Assembly (NCBI GenBank): GCA_020726505.1
Contig: JAHLEZ010000021.1
Location: 496,001-560,000, forward strand
Direction of reading: 5' to 3'
DNA length: 64,000 nucleotides
DNA from: Leptodontidium sp. MPI-SDFR-AT-0119
Lineage: Eukaryota > Ascomycota > Leotiomycetes > Helotiales > Leptodontidiaceae
Positions 36,888 to 48,822 of the stretch are shown piece by piece. A program made the position numbers and the translations under genes. Position 1 is the first letter of the stretch, and every line of letters starts with the position of its first letter. The notes below the pieces were generated by a model that saw only the letters and a list, made by a program, of their open reading frames with translations, was not told the origin of the DNA and did not search any database.

Positions 36888-38587
36888 TCAATGACCACAG
36901 CAAGCACACCCACCCTTGAACTTCATTGGTCGACCTGCCTTTCTCGCTGCCTCATGCTCCTCGTAGAGTGGAACAGCAACTGTCCGGAACCAGTGGTTAA
37001 TATCCCTTCCTGATTTCCGAGCGGTTCGTTCGATATCCTGCCAGCACCAAGTTGCAACAATCTCATCAATGCCAACTCTGAATGGGAGGATGTATTCGAA
37101 AGTGTAGTAGGAATTTTTGTAGTTCCGGCGATCCCCATACGGAGTCTCAACATTGTAGTAATTGAGTTCCGCATCCATGCTTAAGACCGGTAATTCCTTC
37201 GCAAATCGGGCATGGGCATTGATAATAGTCAGCTTGCTGTTGCGCTTGATGCCCTTCTCGTCCTGGCGTTTTGTGAAGGAGGGAATGCGGACCAATTCAA
37301 TCTCATGGATGCTCGTCGTTGTTGAGATCAAGGGTGTCTTGACCCGGTTGCCCCAGTTTGCGTGACATTTGAGGGCTTCATGACGGTCTTCAGCAGAGCC
37401 TAGTGGGAACCAAGAGGCGCCGGAGAGGAAGCCAACTGTGTTGTCGTTGATTTTGCATTCGCTCATTTGGTCCCATGCTCTCAACAGTAGACCATTCCTG
37501 TCTTTGGTATCGGCAATCAATTTTGGTGTGGGCATCCAAGGATGCTCTCCCTCTTCTTCTTTAGACAGAACTGCCTTAGTTTTTTCCGCCGGAGATGGTT
37601 TGATTGATTTTGTTGGGGTCGTAGGAGGAGTGATTCCCTGTGGAGTCTTCAGGAAGTCTTGCGAGTTGTCGGTTGACTTGCATGGTTCTACGGGCCTTAC
37701 AGGCTCATTGGACGTGGAAGGCTTACCTCCTTTGGTCCCATTTGTATCTGTTCCCATGGTGAACCAGGATGATTCTTCGGGCTTGAGAGAATGCATGAGC
37801 TTGAGGTAGTCTGCCGAGGATCGGGGGTGAGGTTCGCGGTACTGCTTGGGTTCTCGAGGCTTGTTCGCATCTCGCCATTTCTGCTCCAGTGTCTTGAGTA
37901 AGTCGATGAATGCTTGCTTTCTCGACTTGGGAATGTGCTCGACATCCTTGTGCAACATGGCAATGGCATCATAGACGCGCAGATTCATTACGCGTCTTCC
38001 CTTGGCGTTCTCGAACTTCATCCTGAGTTCGCGAAGCTCTTCCCTGTCAACCTTATAGGGATTGTAACCATCAACCAGTCTGGCATATGGAGATCTTTTG
38101 GCTGAGACGGCCGGTGGGATAAGATAGAGATTTTTATCGTTTTCCTCTACCTGGTACGTCTTTGCCAAGGCATTATCAGAGACCATCTCGACTTCAAGCA
38201 GTCAGTCATTGATATTTAGGTGGAGTGCATATTAAACTTGCCATCAGAATCATCAACTTCAGAAACTTCATCATCACTTCTCAATTGATGCGGTTCAGAA
38301 TTCTCAAGACTGTTGGAGAAATCGTCACAGGACTCGCTCTCAGACCAGTCATCTAGATCGTCTCCATGGACCTCGTCAACAGCGTTGTCATCACCAAGAT
38401 TGTCCGTATTCGTTTGTCCGACGTCTTCGGGATCGTCAACATCCATATCATCTAGATTAAATTAATTTCTGCTCGCAGATATTATGGACGTGAACTCACC
38501 AAAGGCTTCGGAATTACGAGCTGCGTCGAGAGCAGGCGAGCTGACTTTCTGCGGGTAAGGTGATAGAAAAGCGCTTGACCCCGACAT
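36888..38587 (-). CDS. DUF7587-like domain protein of unknown function
   Basis: Three exons (38500-38587, 38242-38451, 36888-38191) give 533 aa. The second intron (38192-38241) uses a GC donor (GCAAGT) and is needed to join the frame. An acidic, serine-rich N-terminal third (residues 30-100) is followed by a basic helical part and a linker rich in proline and threonine. From about residue 325 comes a domain I recognise from fungal DUF7587 proteins: LLRAWDQMSE, a later TPLISTTTS, and EYILPF with ATWCW. The last residues are cysteine-rich (GGCACCGH). The function is unknown. The order R-x-W-D then S-T-T-T-S faintly resembles the R and STS motifs of ADP-ribosyltransferase folds; this is only a hypothesis. 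Confidence 0.75.
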
Positions 38588-40528
38588 TCTGCTGAAGTAA
38601 AGTCAGTACGAGGAGAATGATCTCGATAACAGAAAATGAAGAGCAAGTAGAATCTGTGGGTCAGGGAGGGAAAAGGTGAACAGTAGAGGATAGTCAAGGT
38701 ACCTGAATGTAACGAAGGTCTTGCCTTAAAATGCTTGAATGAGTTGTTGAATCGAGATAACAACACCTGGCTGTGTTCAATTTGGTGTCTATCAACTTTG
38801 ATGAGCTGATGAGACGATGGCTAGTAAAGGTTGAAGAATGTAAGGAAGGCGAAGAGCGATTGTGTTGTCAGGTGTCTGGCCTCAATCTACTCAAGAGACG
38901 AAGATGAAATGAGATGTATGGCATGGGGTGAGCCTTGAGGTAGATGCCGATTGAGTATGTGTGGAGGCAAAAGTTGATGAGAGATGAAAGACTGAAGAAG
39001 ATGAGTTTGAGGTTAAGGTTGAGATAAAAGTCGACGGCTGAGGAGGCCTCGAAGGAAAGGTTGTTGATTCAAGGCTGAAGGTTGGAAGGAAACGCAGAGA
39101 GACATTGTTTATATAATTGCTACGCTCTTGCCCTTGTCTGGCTAGTGTTGAGTGAATATTGGAGGGAAGGTGCGACCCCGCATCTCCACAACCATCGATT
39201 GCCTAGGAGTAATTCTTTTGTAAAGGAAGGAGGTTGTGGAAACCACAGCTGAGGGTGACCATTTCTTCTTAATCTGTATACTATGTCTGAGCCTAGATGA
39301 GCTATCTCGTCATACCAAGAAGAGAAATATTCCAATATTATTACGCTTTGAAGATACCATATTCTAACGAGTTCATTTGGGAGTATCTCACTTCTAGGGA
39401 AAGCTGTTCATAATCAAGTTATTCTACAACTCGACAATTACAACTCTGTGAAAGAAAACGACGCTATCATTAATTTGGGGGTCGCAGATACTTCAATAGT
39501 CTCGCCCTCGCCCTACTTTGCCAGGTTTCAATTGGAGTTACACACATCGATGGATGCTGTTTCAATCTCCAGCAAGTCATCTCAAATGCGGGCTCACTTC
39601 CAGTACCACACTCTACTGCTGGGCATCAGAATCTCAGCAGAGTATAATGGCCCGGGATCTACCTATAAGGGTGACCACGTTTGGTCACATTTTGAAAGAG
39701 AAGAAGAACTGCAGAAAGTGATCTGCATTTGAGACTAGACATCACCTTCTGTATACTCCGGCTACAACTCTCAAATTTTGAAAAGATTCTCAAGAAGCAT
39801 TAGAAAGCATCCCTAGTACATATAGAAAATCAAATACCATCCATCTATCACGCAACGACCCTCATACAACAATGGCCAGAATTCGTGAAGTGCTGCTGAT
39901 GGGCCCAGCGCGCTTTCTCTTCCTCTTTCAAACTCTACTACTATAACTAATTACGTGGTGAGGTAAGTTCCTAGGACCGTATTGGCTCCCAGGAGCCACC
40001 CGGTTCCCAGGGCTAACTTACAGGTACAGACTGCAAATGCTGGCTCCATGACGAAGTGTTGTGTGTAGTGGAAGCGGCGCTCTCGCACAAGAAATATTGG
40101 CGGTTCCCCTTTGTAAAGCAGGAGCTTCTAACACACCGCGCAGATGCCGAATGTTGAATGATTCGAGTCTGTACTGAGTGTACGAACTCATCGTCAGTAT
40201 GTTGACCCCCCTTTCAACTCATTTCTATCACAAGAAGTCATACTCAAATACGCACGATACTACTTTGTAATGGCCATCGATACTTGATTCTAAATGGCTT
40301 CGAAAGTGTGAACGAAGGACATCACAAATCTTAGGAGGTTTTAACGTGTTATGTTTCCATGTTACCATTCATATGAGACAAGGGGAGATTCTCTTGTTGA
40401 CAGGGTTGCGCCGGAAGTGGGAATAAAACAGGACATCAGATCTCGGCGCACCGTCCTTCTTGCCAAACATGACCCACAATAACAATTACAACAACAAGTA
40501 ACAGGGTCGAAAAAAGATTCCACTTCCG
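38588..40528. other. Long gene-poor stretch
   Basis: Nearly 2 kb without a supported gene. The left part (38,780-39,110) is purine-rich on the plus strand with many GATGA and GAAGG runs. An open frame of 94 codons at 39448 has no family features. Confidence 0.45.
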
Positions 40529-40971
40529 ATGCCTCTCCTAGACAAGGAAGGTACTATTTATGTACCATCAGGTAAAATCGTCGCGGCAAAGACTTTCTTG
40601 AGAGAAATTGAATATCCAATCTCAGATGAACGTCGCCATGCCGTTGATGAATTTAGGTCCCTTGGGAGTCTTACCCTAATACGATTTCTGCTGGGAGGAG
40701 CAAACGGAACGATGACCACTATGAAGGATATTACCTACCTCGAAGTCTTTCCCAGCGCCTTCACGGTAACAATTTTTGCCGAACAAATCCAGCCACAGTT
40801 AGACTCCATTAGCAAAGCTGTTTTCATCGATAAAGTTGCCTTCGACGAATGTCATCCATGGATAATTTACGTGTGTGCATTTTATCTTGTCGTCTAGTCG
40901 TGACGCGAACGAAGACTGACTGACAGGCTACTAAATCAAATGGGAATTTGGGAACGCCGGATATGGCATGA
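40529..40971 (+). CDS. Small hypothetical protein
   Basis: Two exons (40529-40870, 40927-40971) joined by a 56-bp GT-AG intron give 128 aa. The splice is in phase and ends at a stop. The protein is mixed hydrophobic and charged (YPISDERRHAVDEF, then ITYLEVFPSAFTVTIF), with no signal peptide, no membrane helix and no domain I know. It lies alone in a gene-poor stretch, so it may be a lineage-specific gene, a gene remnant or chance. Confidence 0.35.
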
Positions 40972-41837
40972 TGAATTGGCAAACAACCATGCCCACCGCA
41001 CTCTAGATCAACAAGGACGGTTCGCTCGTCTCAGCGCAACCAGGTTGCTGAGCTCCAAGCCAGCACGACGTAGAACACCCGAAAGAAAGGAGGTCCACAG
41101 AGAGTCGACCTTTGACAGTGCAGAAGGTCGCGCGATTAACTACTCTCGCGTAATTTACTGCTCGTTGTGATAGGAAAAAGGTAAAAAAGCAGATACATGT
41201 TGATGGGAGTAATTAATTCTAAAAGTACCGTGAAATCAGGCACAACGCGCGAAATTGTAAAGGTATACGTGGATGGTGCAACACGTTACACTACCTTGGA
41301 CCTTGTATCTCGAAGTAGTTATGGTTTTGGTGGGGACTTGGCAAAAATCGCTGCTGCCCGAGTACTGATCTCGTTCATATATCTTTATATCTATAGGTGG
41401 TATTGATTGTTACCGCTCATTGCTTGGCCAGCTGCGTAATATCTTTACGACTACGAAGAGATCGAGATCCTGCTCAGGGTGGAGATGTTGTCAAGCCCTA
41501 GTAAATAGCGATATTTGATACTTATTTCGGGGCAGCATGAGTCCCGATTGGGTATCGGCAGGGTCGGGGAGTAGCATCATGAGCTTTGTGTTATTGTGAT
41601 TCAATCGATAGAGACTTGTCAGCTATCAAAAACAACCAAGGTAAAACAAACAGATACAAGCCTATCTGGAACGATGACCTATACAAACTCAATTCCAGAC
41701 TGCGTCGCAGTGCATTTTTTCATAATATCCTGACTCCTGGGAACTTCCATACCCCTTGTCACAAATGCATTTAAACTACCCGAACCTGTCTCGAGCATAT
41801 CCTTCGTCGTCCCATTTCTTCACCTCACTAAGTGATT
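40972..41837. other. Intergenic stretch
   Basis: No supported gene; short open frames only. The right end is the 3' flank of the next regulator gene. Confidence 0.4.
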
Positions 41838-43890
41838 TTACAAGTGCATCGTGTTCTGGAACATGTCCATAGGGTTCGGAAAGTCAAAGTATAACTCTGT
41901 CTGAGTGAGAAAATCCAGCATAGGCGGCTCAAGTAAAGCCATTTCAGCCGTCAACCGGTTTGTCGTATTATCGAAGATGCTGCGTGCACCTCCGAGAGAA
42001 TCCAGCTCGGGCATGGTCAGGGTAGCTGTGGTAGCCGAGCAGTGATGCTTGATATCAGCTCTCACTTGATCCAGATGGCCACAAAATTCAATCGCCGATA
42101 AATTTCCGCAGTTAGCCATAGACTGTAGTAACTGAGCTGCAGCTTCTACAAGGTCGCTGTCCCTCCCATCGACATCCGTAACGCTAGAGATGGCAAGTAT
42201 TACAGCTGATGAGAAGAGGTACTGAGCATCAAAATATCCAAAGGTCGATAGTGTCCCGTCTATCCATACTTCTGTCAAGAGTTCGTTTGAATGACGCGCT
42301 GTACGGAGACAGGCCTCTGCAAGTGTTGATATTACTGGTGCAATATTGTCTGCGAGGGCTCCATGTGTTGGCATGATACGAGATATGGTAAACACGTGAA
42401 GTAAAACTGGACGAGTAGCGAGTATGACACACTAGAATGATCAGCATTAAAGGCTATGATAGGAAATGAAATGATCATGCCGCACCTGGTTAAAGGATAG
42501 ATGCAGGGACACCACATGCCTAGCAGAGGACCCAGATTTGGAAAGCCGGACGGACTCCGGTAGAGCCGCCATCCAAGCGTTAAGGCTACGAAGGATTCGT
42601 TGAACGCTCTGGATAAAAGGTGGCGGGTGGCCTCTACAATATATACTGGTGACGATTTCGCCAGCAATCCTTGCCAGTTTAATGCTGGCGATGATATATG
42701 CTGGGTCCGAGAACTCAGCCTTTGCTTCTTCAGTCAGCATTGAATTAGAAGGCAGATCAACTGTGATGTTTGTATCTGGAATCATCAAAGGATGACCCAA
42801 TTTTGATCCCCACATCCTGTCGCAAATGTAGATTGTCCACCAGATACGGACACGGTGCTCCCTCGCGACAGGGTCTAACGCTATCGAACCTGGAAGATTG
42901 TGATGCAGGCCGATTGTTAAGGCCAGACGAAGAGCCGATCCAATCCATAGATATGCGGAGTTTCTTCTATTAAGATTGTGAGAGAAGAACGACTAACTTG
43001 TTAGTGGAGTGCCGTTGTCATGCACGAATAGTCTGGAGGACGTACAAGGAGTATCAAGATCTCGATATGTTCCAAGTTTGTCCTTTCCGGAAGCATCGGA
43101 ATCAAACTGCATGCACGGATGAAGTACGATAACCCGGGGAAATTGCCGCCTGACGGTGCCTTTACTCTACTTGAATAAACCTCTCCAAGTGCAAATAGCG
43201 CAAAGAATTTGCACGTGACCAGTGGATCTCTCAGATTTGGATCTTGATACATTTCTTCAAGTTTGGCCATAGTTGGCTTCGGCAAAACAACATAGTATCC
43301 TCGGTTGATGTTGGCCAAAGCGACCCTGAGAAGCAATCGGGCGTGTGATCTGGTCGGCCATGTCGCTTCGTTGGGGACGGAGAGTAAGTCCTCATCTTGT
43401 ACATAGTGAATCCTTGGAATATGATGAGTTGAACCAGGATACAAGGCGAGAGACTGGCGGAATCGGGTTGCGAACGCAGTGCAGGCCACTTCGCCGATAT
43501 ATATCGGAGGAGTCTCAGCATCAGAGACTACGAACCAAGCCCGTTCTTGCATAAGGGGATTGCTAAGGTTGTCTTCAGACGCCGAAGGCTCTTGTTGAGC
43601 CTGTACGACACTTGACGTTTCTTGGGTCGATGGATTGGAAGTCATCGCTAGGCGTCGCTTTAGCTGTTCATTCTCTGCGAGAACTTGCTGTAAATAACTA
43701 TTTGGATAAGGTGATTAGCAAGCTTGTGATACTAATAGCATCGTCCCGGCAAATTTCACCTCTCAGCCACCTTGACCCGGCGGTCTCTCATAAGGTAGAC
43801 GCAATCGTTTTCACAGAGTGCTGTTATACACCCATCGCAGGGTGTCCTGCCAGAGCATTTGACCTTACGAGCGTGACATCGACGGCACCT
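41838..43890 (-). CDS. Zn2Cys6 transcription factor with fungal-specific regulatory domain
   Basis: At 43760-43890 the minus strand encodes CRRCHARKVKC followed by C-x2-C and two further cysteines, a Zn2Cys6 cluster. A 5' exon with the start is needed upstream (to about 44000) but was not resolved. A 59-bp intron then joins to SYLQQVLAENEQLKRRL, a linker and short coiled coil used for dimerisation. The middle (RNSAYLWIGSALRLAL, then RIWWTIYICDRMWG) matches the fungal-specific domain PF04082. A clear intron near 42430-42480 precedes the C-terminal exon (CVILATRPVLLHV). The join near 42965-43030 is unclear: a stop follows and I could not find a splice that restores the usual segment, so the gene may be damaged there. 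It is divergent from the aminotransferase gene and may control region 3. Confidence 0.78.
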
Positions 43891-44561
43891 TACGAAGTTA
43901 GTGAAAGTACTGGCAACATATCAGATGCTTCCATACGCTACGGTCTTCCTCCTTATTCGTGCTGCATTGTCAGTACCGGCCGGAGAGTCGCCCGAATCCA
44001 TGGCCTCTCTGTTGATATGGTTCGAATCTGGACCGTGAGTGAGTATCGGAGATATCAATACGTTGGCGAAGGTCCAGGAAGATAGAGGGTTGAGCTTGTC
44101 TCGGTTCCTCAGCTCCTCAATCAGAGGCCTTGGTGGTGGCGGGACAGCTGAGACGAGCTGGTATGATTTAGCCCTGGCACCTCCATGCCTCTTCCCGCGC
44201 TCTCATTGGTCAGGCTGCCCCTGGTCTTCCCCCTTCGGTAGGCGTCTGTAAGCTTCGGTAACCTAAAGTTCAGCGCCGCGGTGAAAACTCGATGTCGCCG
44301 AGCCCAAGATGGCATGGAGCAGAATCGTTAACCAATGAACGAAAAGTCTGCAGGTTGATAATATGTGAATGGTGGGAAGTGTGCCGCATACCGCAATCGG
44401 CCGGATTTCAAAGTAGTTATTGCCGTGTTCTGAACACAATGGAGAATAGCCGCGGCACCCTCCCCTTCGCGGCCGACAGTATATTTGCGAAATACTGCGA
44501 TGCTATCCCTTGCGTCTCAAGTGATGCTTTCTAACATCAAACTCATTTTGTTCCAGCAATC
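43891..44561. other. Divergent promoter region between regulator and aminotransferase
   Basis: It probably contains the short first exon of the regulator and both promoters. An ATG on the minus strand near 44000 opens a short frame that could be that exon. Confidence 0.4.
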
Positions 44562-46032
44562 ATGACGTCCATTTTCTCGTCTCTCCCAATTGCCCACGAA
44601 GACGATGCCTTTGGCCTTATTAGGCTCGCAAAGGCGGACACTCACCCCAGCAAGACTAGTCTGAACGCTGGCGTTTATCGCGACGAGGAGGGAAATCCTT
44701 GGGTCTTGCCAGTCGTTAAAGAGGTGCATTCCCAGTTGTACATCTCGTTGGGAGTCGAACTGAAGCTAATTGATAGCCAGGTCAAGAACATACTACACGC
44801 AGATCCGACTGTCAACCATGAGTACCTACCAATCCGTGGGAACGCCAGATTCTTGACAGGGGCTAGAAAGTTGGTTCTAGGTGCCGCTGAAGCACTCAAC
44901 CCAGCTGTCGTGTCAATTCAGACAGTCGCCGGCACTGGTGCAAATCACATGGCAGCTATATTGCTGGTGCATGCACTACAACCGAAGAGCGTCTGGTTCT
45001 CGAACCCTACATGGTTGAACCATGCCTCGATCTGGGAGAAAGCAGATAAGAACATCAATCAGAAATGGTATCCTTATTATAATCCGGCTGATAGGCGCTT
45101 TGATTTCCGTGGCATGGTGAAGACGTTGGAGGAAGAATCACAGCCGGGAGATGTTGTGGTCTTGCATGCATGTGCACACAACCCCACGGGCCTTGACCCT
45201 ACTCGGGACCAATGGAAGGCAATTGCTGACCTCTGTATACGCCTGAAGTTGTTTCCGCTTTTCGACTCTGCATAGTAAGCTTGACATACTTGGAAAAAAA
45301 TTTTTTTTTTGTTTACACATATGCTCACGCCCTATAGCCAAGGATTTGCTTCCGGCGATTTGGAACGAGATAGCTGGGCGATAAAACACTTTCTGGGTGA
45401 AGACGGTCTGGAACTGGGCATTGCACAGTCATTCTCGAAGAATTTCGGATTATATGCAGAGCGTGTCGGCGCTTTGCATATTAGAACGACTTCAGCAGAT
45501 GTGGCCTCCAATGTCGGGATCCTGCTTCAACAAGTGTCTCGAAGTGAATTTTCAACCCCTCCGGCGTACGGAGCAACAATAGTCGCAACAGTCCTCAACG
45601 ACGATGCGCTTTTCGCGAAGTGGCAGCTGGACTTGAAGACTATGAGCTCCAGGATTGCACAAATGCGCCAAGGGCTCTACGACGAGTTGATAAGACTGAA
45701 AACGCCCGGGAAGTGGGATCATATATTGACACAGGTATATCCAACCATTTACTGTTCGCCTCAAGAATCCTTTCTAAAATATTTACTACAGATCGGGATG
45801 TTTTCGTACATTGGCGTAACAGCAGCTCAAGCAATACTGTTGAAAGAGCAATATCACATTTACCTTCTCACAACAGGCAGAGTTGCACTCACCGGATGTA
45901 AGCATAACTCTACCCCTTGCCTTCACGAAGCTATTACTCATGAATCTAGTGACCTGGGAGAATGTTGGGTACGTCGCAAGTAGTATCGATGCAGTGGTAC
46001 GGCAGACGGCTACTGAAGCCATCCCTTCCTAA
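44562..46032 (+). CDS. Aspartate/aromatic aminotransferase family, PLP-dependent
   Basis: Four exons (44562-45274, 45338-45734, 45792-45897, 45950-46032) sum to 1,299 nt, 432 aa, close to the usual length. The N-terminus has LNAGVYRDEEGNPWVLP, the family start. Active-site residues seen are HNPTG near residue 208, FDSAYQGFASG near 235, and the PLP lysine in SFSKNFG near 271, followed by GLYAERVG. A substrate arginine is in TTGRVALTG near the end. It moves an amino group between an amino acid (aspartate or an aromatic one) and 2-oxoglutarate. No mitochondrial presequence is obvious, so a cytosolic form is likely. It may feed or drain the pathway formed by the neighbours; that is inferred. Confidence 0.92.
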
Positions 46033-46888
46033 ATTATCACTTGACAGGACCTCGGTGTAGGATGTTGTAGTGTTGTACATAGCAAATTGTCCTTTCGGAT
46101 GATTACCATAGCCTAGATTTCAAAGTAGGAGAAGTTACACAGCATAATTCATCAGAGAAATCACTATACCGTTGATTCTCAAGTTCTGCATAGACCATGC
46201 GTGCAGGTTTAACCAAATTGAATTTTCGAGAAGTAGAGGACTGAAATCTGGAGTGGTAGAGGAAGGAATAGGTTTTAGTATACTCGACTTGGACGTAGCT
46301 CAGGGAAATGAAGATCTAGTCTTGGCTACTCAAATAGAATGTGAATATACTACCTATGTAATACTACGAATTTGTTTTAGATATATAGACGAAGAGAGGT
46401 TTGAATCCTTTTATATGCGCTTGAGTGGCGAGAGGACTGAGGTAAAATCTATACCGATTAAGAACTCCAACACAACACAGAAACAATAGCAAATACTGTC
46501 AAAAAGAAGCACTGAGACGTAAATCTCTAGCAGACTATTTTCCAATCGTCTCTAATATTCACAATTGGATCCTTTTAGATTCACGAGCATATCCACTCGG
46601 CAACAAAGCACGGCAGTAAGCATGCCATATATCATCACACCTTTTTCAAGTTGATAAAAGACCAGAAGAGTAAGCATACTAACGCTGAATATTAAATGGG
46701 TTCGTTTATAGTGATATTCTCTACTATATACAACGAACTTCTCCAGACCTATCCCTCCATTTTCTCCCTTCGGCTTCTCGGATGCTTCATTCGTTCAGAA
46801 TGCTTCAACCCGTGGGTCCCTAGCAGGGCGTTCGGCCTAGATGCGGCTCAAAGGCTCGACAAGCAGCAGCTTCTCTCGTCTTTGGATT
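46033..46888. other. Intergenic, tail-to-tail region
   Basis: AT-rich, with no supported gene; one featureless open frame of 105 codons at 46172. Confidence 0.45.
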
Positions 46889-47806
46889 TCAAGATCGAAT
46901 GACTTCCGTTTGCGACTCCAATGAATTAGGACCGTTTGAACTAGCCTCGCTGCGTTTCCAAAATTGGTCTATCCTTCTCCACATTTCCACTGGATTAGAA
47001 TACATCGGAAAATGCCCACTGTGAGGAATTTCGGCCAGCTCGACGCCCTCTGCACCCAGCCTCTTCAAGTACGTCAACGACGCATTTTGTTCGCCGTGCA
47101 TGAACATGCGGGGAAACGGGAGCGAGAGGAACTTCGACAACAGGTCTCCCTCATCGGATAAGCGCACCATCGACTCGAAGATGCCACGAATCGCACCAAC
47201 ACGCACCTTGGAAGGAAGGCCTGAGGCGTAGAAGGCGCTTGCAAAGCTAGGTGCGCGGCGAGTACGTTCAAGGAAGGCTCTCAAGAAGTCCGCGGGGTCA
47301 TCAGATGGGTGCGTAAAAATTTGTCGACTTAGGAAACAGTCTTCTGGCGCCAGATTGCCTTTGATATCGACAAAGCTGAGAACACGGTCCTGGTTTTGGA
47401 GAGCAAACATCAGTGCCGTTAGCCCACCCATAGAATGTCCGACAAGGTGAAAGCGCTGTATGCCCAGGCGTTGTAGGACGGCCTCAGTAGAGTCCACGAG
47501 GAAGGGGATCGATATCTGGGACAGGTCGTCACATAGGGTTTCGCCGCACCCTGGCAGATCGAAAGCCATGAACGGACGCCTAGAGAAAGCGGCTCGGTAG
47601 GCCATGTCAAGGTAATCCTCCTTGCTCGATCCAAAGCCGTGCAGGAAGACGGCAGGCGCGAGCGGTCCCTCGCGTTGAATGAATGCGACGCGCATTCCAA
47701 CCCCGTTGACAGACAATTCCAGCTGCCCGTAAGTTACTTCCGCATTCGAAAGCTGCTCGACGACTGTTGTGTCATCATGCGTACGCGTATCCTCCTGGTT
47801 TTTCAT
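46889..47806 (-). CDS. Alpha/beta hydrolase
   Basis: A single exon of 305 aa from the ATG at 47806-47804. The frame extends about 130 bp upstream but with no ATG. The oxyanion turn VFLHGFGSS lies near residue 50, the nucleophile elbow GHSMGG near 123-128, and the catalytic histidine in IPHSGHFP near 272. The fold is that of esterases, epoxide hydrolases and C-C bond hydrolases such as those of meta-cleavage routes. No signal peptide was seen, so it is probably intracellular. Lying beside two aldolase-type genes, a C-C hydrolase or lactonase role is attractive, but the sequence alone cannot choose. Confidence 0.85.
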   Translation of the reverse strand: MKNQEDTRTHDDTTVVEQLSNAEVTYGQLELSVNGVGMRVAFIQREGPLAPAVFLHGFGSSKEDYLDMAYRAAFSRRPFMAFDLPGCGETLCDDLSQISIPFLVDSTEAVLQRLGIQRFHLVGHSMGGLTALMFALQNQDRVLSFVDIKGNLAPEDCFLSRQIFTHPSDDPADFLRAFLERTRRAPSFASAFYASGLPSKVRVGAIRGIFESMVRLSDEGDLLSKFLSLPFPRMFMHGEQNASLTYLKRLGAEGVELAEIPHSGHFPMYSNPVEMWRRIDQFWKRSEASSNGPNSLESQTEVIRS

Positions 47807-47938
47807 TTTGATTGCGTCGGGAGCGAACAATCCGATTTCAGGGGAAACCAACGGCGAATAATGACAGAGGAATTCTCTTGCAGAAAAAGTGCGTTTGCCT
47901 TTGAGTGCTGTGATTGAACTACTGTCATGTCCTGGCAA

Positions 47939-48822
47939 GTGCGATAGAGCGTTACTAATAACTTAGAGAGGAATATAGAGAAAAGGAAAAGGCCGGCCTA
48001 TTTTTGACTAGAGTTGTAAGCTACATTCGCTGGCCACATAGCCCTCGGCAAAATAACCTTCCAGCCGAAGCTAAACACAGGAGGCGAAGAGGACAAAAAA
48101 AGGAGCAACGAACAAAGACCCTTGCTTTGGAGTATTCCCGCTGCACGATATAGATATGTATTTACTATGCTAATTATGCTATGACCAAGCAGAAACATGT
48201 GCCGTGAGACGTGGTACCGATCTGATCTTGGCTGCCGCAATGTCCAGACCCCCGCTTGAGGGATCTTCCTCCGAATACCTGGTTGTTTTAATATCAGTCA
48301 AAAACGTGCCTCTGAAAGGAATCGATACTGGTCGAACAGGGTCATTCCAGTCGTATTCGTATTCTATTATCTGATAACAAGTGACTTGAGTACTACGATG
48401 TCGCCTCGTCACCTCCCTCGACTTGTCATCATGATCTCTCTCCTACACGCGAACGCACATTCCCTCTTCAACCCTCCCTGGCATTGATTCATCACAACTA
48501 TATGTTGCGTGCATTAGTCGCTAGGGCAAGCGATCTGTATGTCGTGATTCGTATCATGACAAATGCCACTGAGTTGAGTAAAGCTTCGGCAACACCGCCA
48601 AAGTTACCGAAATCGCTCGGCAAGATGGTCAAGTCACGGACGAGATGTTGCCCTTAGCACCAAGTTCACCAGATGATAGAGTTGTGATTTCTTCGCCGAG
48701 CCGAACGCCGTATTTCGATCCATAAAACTTATGCCATCACTCAGTCCAAAACATATAGACATAGACGGTCCTGGCACAACTTTCACTTGATTAATCAACT
48801 ATCAATCACCACAGTCAACCTC
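47939..48822. other. Divergent promoter region between hydrolase and tandem RraA gene
   Basis: The two genes start outward, so shared control is possible. No further gene is supported. A polypyrimidine stretch before the ATG at 48823 fits a fungal core promoter. Confidence 0.45.

Noticed and set aside
47807..47938. Longer N-terminus for the alpha/beta hydrolase
   Set aside because: It begins at a TTG codon with no ATG; the ATG at 47806 is used.
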